Positions 56,318-64,000 of a stretch of DNA of 64,000 nucleotides are shown here, piece by piece; the stretch's first letter is position 1, and each line of letters starts with the position of its first letter. Below the pieces are notes generated by a model. That model was not told the origin of the DNA. It saw only the letters and a list, made by a program, of their open reading frames with translations, and did no database searches. Made by a program: the position numbers and the translations under genes. Source of the DNA: Rapana venosa (lineage: Eukaryota > Mollusca > Gastropoda > Neogastropoda > Muricidae); the NCBI GenBank assembly GCA_028751875.1, contig CM054141.1, positions 71,220,000 to 71,283,999 of the forward strand. Direction: 5' to 3'.

Positions 56318-56590
56318 GCACCGTGGTCGAGTGGTTTAGGCGGTCAACTCGTGATCCAGAGGTCGCGGGTTCGATCCCCGCTCGGCTCGGTGTTGTGTCC
56401 TTGGGAAAGACACTTTACTCCTATTTTCCTCACTCCACCCAGGTGTACAAGTGGGGTACCAGCTCTGCTGGGGAAGTATCTGGCGACAGACTAGCGTCCT
56501 GTCACAGGGTGGTGAAAAACCATCAGTTCGCTTAACGCTACAGAAACCGGGATAAGCTCCGGCTCAATGGGCCTTCTGGATCGAAAGAAC
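56318..56590 (+). mobile_element. tRNA-derived SINE
   Basis: The head has box A (TGGTCGAGTGG) and box B (GGTTCGATCCC) at tRNA spacing. It is followed by TGTCCTTGGGAAAGACACTT, a phrase that recurs in many animal SINEs, and a body ending at about 56,590 (CTGGATCGAAAGAACATACATAC). The anticodon arm does not pair well, so it is not a working tRNA gene. The orientation is opposite to the SINEs at 12,600 and 18,355, and the body is unrelated. Confidence 0.8.
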
Positions 56591-56734
56591 ATACATACTT
56601 CACCCTGGTGTAACTTTTGAAATATACTTTCTTCATTCATATGCCTGTGCTCATTTGTACACATACACTCATGCAAGTAAACATGCATATATGTATATGG
56701 GCGTGCACTGAAAGAGGACACATGAAAGCCCGTT

Positions 56735-56802
56735 TACACACATACACACACACATCACACACAACTCACACACACACACGCACGCACGCACGCACACATA
56801 CT
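56735..56802. repeat. (CA)n microsatellite
   Basis: CA repeats with CG and AA interruptions. Confidence 0.93.
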
Positions 56803-57176
56803 TTTGAGGGAAGAGGGGTATCACGTTTTGGTAAAAAGACATTAAAATGAAGATCGACACACAATAGCCCTAAAGAATACCCCAAAACTTTTGCTCCTAA
56901 CATTGTACCATACCATCCATCCTGCACCTTTTTTGCACTATGGCTTTGTGGTTGTTCAGACAACTTGCCACAAGATACATTTTGGATGTCACAGCTATCA
57001 GGATCCCTGGGAGACCGGTGATGGTGAAGAAACCTCGTGAGTAATTGATGGTTGAATGTGAACAGAATTAACTTGGGCACTAAGTCAAGTTCTGTTTCAT
57101 GGCTGTGTAGCTCTGTGGGTTGTTTGCCTTAAAACTTCGACATTTACTTTTGTGCATCAAGTATCAGGCAAACACA

Positions 57177-57415
57177 GCTGTAGTAGTAGTAGTAGTAGTT
57201 AGTAGTAGTTAGTAGTAGTAGTAGCAGCAATGGAGGTCACAGTTGCAGTAGTAGTGCTGTAAAGTAGTAGCAGATGCAGCAGCAGAAGCAACAGTAGCAG
57301 CGGCGTTAATAATAGTAGTAGTGGTGGTGGTGGTTGGTGGTGGTGGTAGTGGGTGGTGGTGGTAGTATAGTAGTAGTAGAGTAGTAGTAGTAGTAGAGTA
57401 GTAGTAGTATACTTG
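57177..57415. repeat. (TAG)n/(GGT)n trinucleotide repeat region
   Basis: Runs of GTA/TAG, then GCA-rich, then GGTGGT, then TAG again over about 240 bases. Confidence 0.92.
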
Positions 57416-58159
57416 TTAATGTTTTCTGCTTTTTCAGCTTACATATATCAGGAGAACTCTACATCAACGAAATCTGTGCAGCCCTTATTATTATCTGCCC
57501 ACTAGTCCAAGGGCCCTTTTCCCAATTTGGCCCACCATGGGGCCCCCACCCAGGGGGGGTCGTGTTTCTATGGGTCACCCTGGTGGCGTTCAGTGTGTTT
57601 ATCAATTTTGGTAGCAGAAAAATAGCATACTTTGTTGTCTCGTAGAAAAGTAATCTCTTTGGTGGGGGTTTGGGGTTGTTTGTTGTTTTTTTTTTTACCT
57701 AATTTTGGGCCCGTCCCATTAAGTTGATCCACCAAGCAAGGGATAAACATTTTTTTGTGTAGAGTTAGAGGTTGTTTTAAATCAGAAGGAAAAGAAAAAT
57801 AAAGGGTACCTCATCAAGAACTTCAGTGTGCTTTCGTTTAAGAAGAAAGGGAAAAAAAAAATGATTTAGAGGGGAAAAAGGAGGGGGGGCCCCAGTACAT
57901 ACCCTTTGTGGAACTAAAAATTTTTGTCTGAGAAATTCAGAATGTTTTTATTTACCCAAAACAGTGTGGTTTCCGTTTGTAGAAATGTTTTTAAATTGAC
58001 AAGGAAATTTTGAGAAATTCACACCGGTGATTTAGGGGTAAAAGGTGATGATGAGTAAACCTTTGGCTTTGTAATGTCGTGAATAGTTTGTTTTTTAGTT
58101 CAGCTATATTTTGGTGAAAGAATACCCGCAGTCCCCCATTCCCTTTTACCCCTCTCCTC
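57416..58159. other. Low-quality-looking spacer
   Basis: Many doubled or lengthened homopolymers (for example CCCCCACCCAGGGGGGG). No supported gene. Confidence 0.45.
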
Positions 58160-58270
58160 GTAAAATTTATATTATATTATATATATTTTATTATAATATA
58201 ATATTTTTATATATATATATAATTTATATAATATTATTATATTCACATATTATATTATTTACTATATATT
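58160..58270. repeat. (TA)n-rich tract
   Basis: ATTATATTATATATATTTTA and similar, over about 110 bases. Confidence 0.9.
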
Positions 58271-59355
58271 CCTAATTAGTTACAGAGGGTCATAAGCAGA
58301 ATTAGACCAACAAGTGATATGAATTGTGAAAAAAAGTCATAAAAAACTTTAAATCAGAATTTAGGTTTGGATTCTAGTCCTCTCTTTAATACTTTTAAAG
58401 GAGAATTGGGAATCGCAATGAATGAGGTTTAAAAAAGGGGTTTTAAAACAATAGCATGTTTCATAATTGGAAGGGTAAAGGAAAATTCCAGGCATTAAGC
58501 CTCTTAAAAGTAATTTAGTTTCTAATTTCCATGAGCGGGAAATGTTTTTTGGTTTTTTTTTTTCTTTTTAGAAAAATATGTATTTTCAGAATTTATTGCA
58601 AACGGGGGAAAATGCGAGTTTTTTTTAAAGTTAAGAAAAGGGAACGATTTTGTTATTGGGATAAAATTTCCTAAATTTTTTGGTTCCAACGACCCCTCGG
58701 GGATAACTTTTGCTGGTTCCCCTCTTCTTGTAGAATTCACGGGAAATGGCTTATTTTTTCTTTAGAAAGAAATTGTCCTCTGAATACGTATGAAGATTTT
58801 TTTCCACTCCTTAAAAAAATATTCACGAAAATATGTATCAAATATCTGCAACTTTTCTCAACACGCTTATTAAGATTTGTGACAAATTTGATTTTTTTCT
58901 TAAACCAGATATTTGGATGAAGCCCAAAGTTGTTGGGAAAATGTGGAAAAGGCACTAAATCAAATGGGGATTTTCAAAGGCTTTTAAAGTGTGTGCACTG
59001 AAATGGGCCCTTTTATTTGAAAGGTCTTTAAAAACGCCAGATTTTACGGGTAGATTTTTTACTTGTTTAAGATATGTGGGAAGTAACTTTTATTGATACA
59101 AAGGTTAACTATGATAATTTTAAAGAATAAAATAATTTTCAGGAGCCAGAGTTTAAAAATTCTCCGTGCAAGGGATTGTTTTTTCAGATGTTTGAGGGAC
59201 AAATATATATGGTACCTTCAAGGAAAGATCTGTTCATCAAAGTTATTTTTTAAATGCAAGGTCTTTTAGTAAGGCGGGGGTCTTCAAACGGTTTGCAGTT
59301 TTTCAAGAGAGAGACGATAGAAGGCTTTTTTGTTTTGGTCTTTGGTTTTTCTTTT
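58271..59355. other. AT-rich spacer without recognisable gene
   Basis: No repeat or coding reading I can support. Confidence 0.45.
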
Positions 59356-59381
59356 TAATAATAATAATCATTCACCCCCTT

Positions 59382-59405
59382 TCATCATCATCATCATCAT
59401 CATCT
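59382..59405. repeat. (CAT)n microsatellite
   Basis: Seven to eight ATC/CAT triplets. (ATA)n lies just before, at about 59,356. Confidence 0.92.
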
Positions 59406-59639
59406 CATTCATCTATAAATTGGGTATTTATATGGGGGTATGGGGGCGTAAGGAGAGGTGGCCCTTTGAAAAACCTGGCAGTAGCATCCCTCGGGATGGA
59501 TGGGGCAGGGTCTTATTGGCATCAACTCTCACTTCTGGGCCCCGGGCCCTTACCACCCACCCCCCGGAAACCCCCCTTTCTACTGGCGGGCGAACGTTGT
59601 GAGGGGTGGGATTCAAATCACCAGTAGGAGTATTGGAGG

Positions 59640-62575
59640 GAGAGGGGCGCCCCCCAAGCTTCCTCAAGCCCAGCAAGGAAGTGGGAAAAAACGAAACAGA
59701 AAGAAAGCCGGACGGTCGAGGCCCGGTAACAAAACGACCGCGCTACCATGAAGGGCCCTCCAGGGTGGGGGAGAGGACAAGTGCGCAGGGGAGAAAACCA
59801 ATCTAAACTCCAGCAAAAGGAGAACCCATCGGAACAGGGAAGTAAGGACTTATAAAAACAGGAAGGTACAGAAACACACATGAACTAAAAGAAAAAAAAT
59901 GGGCATCCTAGGGCTTGCGGAAGTCAGATGGTTTGGCTTGGAGAAACAACCACGAAAGACAGCCACAAGTTTGGGGTACAGTGGAAAAGGGAAATCAAAA
60001 ACACGCGTAGGCTTCATTGTCAGGAAAGAGTTTGTGTAAAGCACCGTCAGCGCATCCCAGTATCCGCAGACCATTCAATCGGTTTCTGCAAACCCCCCCG
60101 AATCCCCATCACCAAGGAGCCCCAACATCTGACTACGAAAAAGGGCCCAGATGAAGAATTTAGAACAATTTGAAAACGTCATCTCCAAAACCCCCCAAAA
60201 AAAGACATTTTTATTGGGGAAGGTGACTGGAATGCAAGGGGGGCCTGTCCCTATGACCCTGGACGGGAACCCACGGACGTTTTGGTAGGAGAAACAAATA
60301 AAAGGAGGCGAGCTGCTGGAATCCCCAAAGAAGCAAAACTAACCTGGTAACACGTCCCCCTCACAAGATCTAGAACATCAACCTGGCACTCACCAAAGGG
60401 TTTTTCACAAAAGTTGACTACATCTGTCCCCCCAAAGTTTAAAATCCAGCTAAAACAAGGAAACACAAGAATTTTCCGGGAGCTGACATTGGCGTGACCA
60501 CGACCTTGTCTTCCACCATAGCTGAAATGAAAGCAAAACAACACCCAAAAACCCAGCATAAGATTTGAACGGGGAAAAAAACCAAAGACCCAACGTGGTT
60601 GGATTTCCAAGCCAACTTGGGGGAAAAGTTCGCCGATCACACCCATCGAAAATGATGTGGACACACTGCCAACAACATAAAAAGAAGTGTGAAAAACAGA
60701 GCAGAAGAAACATTGGGAAAAAGCGAACAAAAGAAAAACCCGGGGTGAAAATGAGGTCCTTGACCTCTGGAAAAAAAGAGGTTTAAAGAAACAAAAGTTC
60801 AAAGTAAAGAACCCAAACAAAAACGGGGAAACCCACAGAGAGTGGGGAAAAGATGAGAAAAGCAAAGAATAGATAGAAGAACAATGCAACGCATCGAAGT
60901 TGGAATGGCCAAGGGAAACAGAAAAACAGCTTACGACACTCTAAAAAACACAAACTAAAACCACACCCAAAAGCTCTTTTATTGAAGACAAGGAAAAAAA
61001 TCTTTTAAGGGAAGCATTCCCACTTCAACGTGGTCTGAATACTTGGGGAGGGTTGTATAACTCCCCATTTGCCCGATAAAAATAGTTTCTGAAAACCCCC
61101 CTGAACACAAGAAAGACCCACCAATCAAGGTGTGAAGTAGCACAGCTTTAAAAAATTGAAGAAGGGGAAGCCCCCTGGAATAAATAAACCCCCGCTGAAT
61201 CATAAAAAATGGGGGAATAAAACACAAGGCGACCAAAATTTTTTCCCGAAGATTCACACACAAAAAATGGCCAGAGAATGGACACGTCTTGTAAATACCC
61301 AAAATAAAGAAAGGAAAACCTAAAGCAATGCCGAAAACAGAACCCAGTCTCATACCCATCCCGCAGATCATGCTGGGGGTCCTTAACAGATGAAAAACCA
61401 AGCGGAAAAACCCCCTGACAGAAGAAAAAGCCGGCTTTAGACCAAAAACGCGACAATGGAAAAAATTTTCAATTGGAATTTGATAAAGAAACATCTCCAA
61501 CATAAAAAGACTGTATCACAATTTCATTAGCTTAAAAAAGGCCCTTTGACGGGGTTTTGGGCATGAGGGCCTCTGGCAAGTATTAGGCACTTAAACTTGC
61601 AACTGCCTCATTGAAGATCAAGGCACTGCGGAACGAAAGAAGTGCAGTTTTCATGAAAAAATCACATGGGCGGTTTTTCAAGACCCCGGGGGGGGTCCAT
61701 CAGGGCTCCTTCTTCCCCGTACTTTTAAAGTCTTCCTCAAAAAATATTGACGGACTCTGCAAAACCACCACATTTCCCCATCCCCTTTGGGGGAAGACCC
61801 TTTGCAACCTCAGATTTGCGGGATGACATTGCCCTTATGGGCGGGCAAACAAAAAATGCAAAACCTCAAGATAGTCTATCAGATCGGAAAGCGCTCGGAT
61901 GGAGGTTGTACAAACAAATCAAAGCTGGTCAACAGGCAAGTAATGACGCAGGGAAAATAAAGTGAATGGGAAATAGGGAAGAGGTGACCCCAATTCAAAT
62001 ACTTAGGCCCCTCCTAAAAAAGATGGCACATCAAAAAATAAAGTAAAAGCTACATTGCAAAACCCAAATGCTCAGCAGACTCGGAGGATCATCGAAGCAA
62101 AAAATCGCTTCGCCCCCAAAAAATCCCACCTCTCAACCCCTCATGATATCTTCCCCTATTGGCTGTAAATCTGGATTGTCGCGAGCTAGAGAGGAAACCC
62201 AAAGCATTCGAGAAAAAAGTGCCACAAAAAAACTCCTAAAAAATTCCTACAAAGAACACAGCCCAAAACTATGTAAAGAAGAAATCAAAAAGCGTGTGGG
62301 CCCCCAGAACTTTCCTCCCACCATAAAGAGAAAAAAAACTTATGGGTTTTGGTCCATCACAAGACACAGACCTTGAAAAACCATTTGCAAGAACAGGGGA
62401 AAGGCAAAGAAGAAAGGCCCCCAAAAAGAAAATCGGGGGTTGACAAATAAAAGAAATGGACCCCCCAACCCCTGCAACACCTACTCCCAACAGGTCATGA
62501 AGCGGAAAAGATCCTGTTGTGTTTCTCTCTCCCCCCCTACGCCTGTGGGACAGGGGATGGTGAGTGGTGAGTGAT
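59640..62575 (+). mobile_element. Second RTE-type LINE lineage, heavily frameshifted
   Basis: Fragments in changing frames follow the RTE protein order. Endonuclease: ILGLAEVRWFGLGE at about 59,903; a reading like GDWNA at about 60,220; SRTSTWHSP at about 60,370; FPGADIG at about 60,475. RT: 'KKGKPPGINKPPLN' at about 61,160; EEKAGFRPK at about 61,425; FADDI-like GACATTGCCCTTATGG at about 61,825. C-terminus: 'SYKEHSPKLCKEEIKKRVGP' at about 62,245. The residues differ from the 48-54-kb family, so this is another lineage. Frames change every few dozen bases. Confidence 0.7.
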
Positions 62576-62639
62576 GATTTTAAAAAGCGTGAATCTTGTA
62601 AAAAAAACAAATCGAAGTGCTTGCATTAAATTTTTTAAA

Positions 62640-62840
62640 CAAGTAATCTTCCTAAAATATTTCATTAACATATATAACATTTTCAAGATATAGCGTATGT
62701 AAATTCCTATTTTTTTTATTTATATTATTTAAAATTTTTTTATTTTTTTAATTTTTTTTATTCAAAGTATGTATACACATGCACACACACTTTCAAAAAA
62801 AACCAGGCCTGGGTCACACACACACACCACACAAACCCCA
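62640..62840. repeat. A/T-rich tract followed by (CA)n
   Basis: T- and A-rich low-complexity sequence up to about 62,770, then CA repeats at 62,775-62,830. Confidence 0.8.
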
Positions 62841-64000
62841 CCCTTTGGGTGGGTGGTGGAGATGAAAGGGGGCTATTTAAAAGTATGAAAAAACAGAGGG
62901 GAAACCAAAGGGGGGAAATAAGTGCGTTTTGGGGGGATTTGAAAGTGTCAAAAGTGGTTTCGGCGACGGGAAAGAGCACAGGGGGGTCTTCCAGGTGGAA
63001 GGATCACAAAAAAGAAAAAGGGATCGGCCAACGGGGTTGTTTGAAACGGGAGTTGTAAGCGCAAAGCATAGCGGGGGGAAGGGAACGAGAGGGTTACGGG
63101 AAGACGTTGCGAGATAAAGGGGGGCGATTTGTGGGACATTTGAACCGGGGTTATTGTTTTTTTTTTAAACCCCATCTTTTTGAGCAGCCCGCCCGTTAAA
63201 AAAAACGCAAAAAAGGAAAGATGTTTCAGATGTTTTCTTTCTTGGTAAATTGGGTGAGGTTTTGATGGGTGAATGGGATGGATGAGGCTGGTAGACCAGA
63301 AAAAAGAATTGCAGTAGTTAAACGTGAAAAGAATGAGAGATGTGAAAGCTTGGGTGTTGCATCGGGGCAGAATTGCGAATGGCTTATGCGCCTAATTGTG
63401 TGGCAGGGCTGGGAGGCTGAGTGATTTAAATTTTTTTAGGAGGTTTTATCGAGAAGACCCTAAAAAATTCACAGAGTGGACAAGGAATGAGCATTCTGAA
63501 ATATTTAAGAGGGGTGGAGGAGTTTTTGTCTGGTCCCCAGAGATGTCCCGGTTTTTATCGGGTTTTGGTAATTGTTTGATCATTGTTTTGAAGTCTGAGG
63601 CAGTAGGCAGTTGTCAGGGGGAGGCAGTTTCCAGGCGCACTCTTTAAACTGAGTATCACGCATAGAAAGTTTTCAATTGTGGTGGTTTATTATGTGTGAG
63701 GGGGATGGTGGAGGGGAAAAAAGAGCAGGGCCCCCAAAATGATCCCTCTCTGACCATTCCAGTTTGATGGATTTGATTGAAGCTGACAATTTTTTTTGGA
63801 ACGTTATAGGTATGATGAAAAACAGGTGGGCGTGCCATTAATCCAAACGTTTTTTTGGGACGAGAAAAGAAAAATTTGGGGGATTAGGTTACAGGGTGGG
63901 ATAAGTCAAAGAGTGAGGAGGGGGATTTTTCCTGCATCAGGCGGAGAGGTGAATCTAAAGGAGGACTAAGGTGGTTTCATTTTGTGGTTGGAGATTGCAG
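62841..64000. other. G/A-rich terminal stretch without recognisable gene
   Basis: Short frames on both strands only. No repeat or domain recognised. Runs of G and T suggest uncertain base calling. Confidence 0.45.

Noticed and set aside
56318..56393. Functional tRNA gene
   Set aside because: Boxes A and B are present but the anticodon arm does not pair, and a SINE body follows directly.
60251..60889. 212-codon minus-strand frame with hydrophobic stretches
   Set aside because: It is antisense to endonuclease remains of an RTE LINE. Hydrophobicity reflects the complement of Lys/Glu-rich codons.

Overview
The window looks like gene-poor eukaryotic nuclear DNA, probably from an invertebrate and perhaps a mollusc. 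The basis is three kinds of non-LTR retrotransposon, tRNA- and 5S-like SINEs, piggyBac remnants, abundant minisatellites and microsatellites, and introns with GT/AG borders. There are no bacterial-type operons, rRNA genes or intact tRNA genes. Long open frames are either retrotransposon remains or readings through tandem repeats.

Layout. 1-476 is an assembly gap. 477-1,957 is a decayed piggyBac-type element with a preserved right end. 1,958-3,645 is unannotated AT-rich sequence. 3,646-36,352 consists of two head-to-tail copies of a unit of about 16.35 kb: copy A 3,646-20,000, a 15-base filler, then copy B 20,016-36,352. Each unit holds the same series: a 31-bp minisatellite, a 1.38-kb piggyBac-like element inserted in it at TTAA, a roughly 85-bp repeat, a 19-20-bp minisatellite, a 5S-like SINE, a 63-bp repeat, two minus-strand tRNA-type SINEs, a run of 45/30-bp GA-rich minisatellites, a 31-bp G/T-rich repeat, a 46-bp repeat, an RTE LINE 3' fragment and a 62-bp repeat.

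Threaded between these repeats are short splice-bordered coding segments (in copy A 8,857-9,035; 11,871-11,953; about 13,020-13,066; 13,163-13,412; 14,374-14,449; 14,538-14,599). I interpret them, with limited confidence, as part of one host gene whose introns are packed with minisatellites. Its Cys pattern resembles the IBR and second RING of RBR-type E3 ubiquitin ligases. The reading needs one-base frame slips that both copies share. Copy A has extra breaks in one exon, while copy B is open there.

36,353-64,000 is a transposon graveyard: a reverse 5S-like SINE, an I-type LINE with RNase H and two mutated RT aspartates (37.3-39.9 kb), a perfect 40-bp tandem array (40.4-40.7 kb), a minus-strand LINE 3' fragment (41.4-42.3 kb), an L2/CR1-like LINE (45.3-48.0 kb), two RTE-type LINEs head to head (48.0-50.4 minus and 51.3-54.4 plus), a tRNA-type SINE (56.3 kb) and a badly frameshifted second RTE lineage (59.6-62.6 kb). 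Beyond about 54 kb the sequence is rich in improbable homopolymers and frameshifts, so consensus errors are likely there. No complete, confidently functional host gene can be given for the window.
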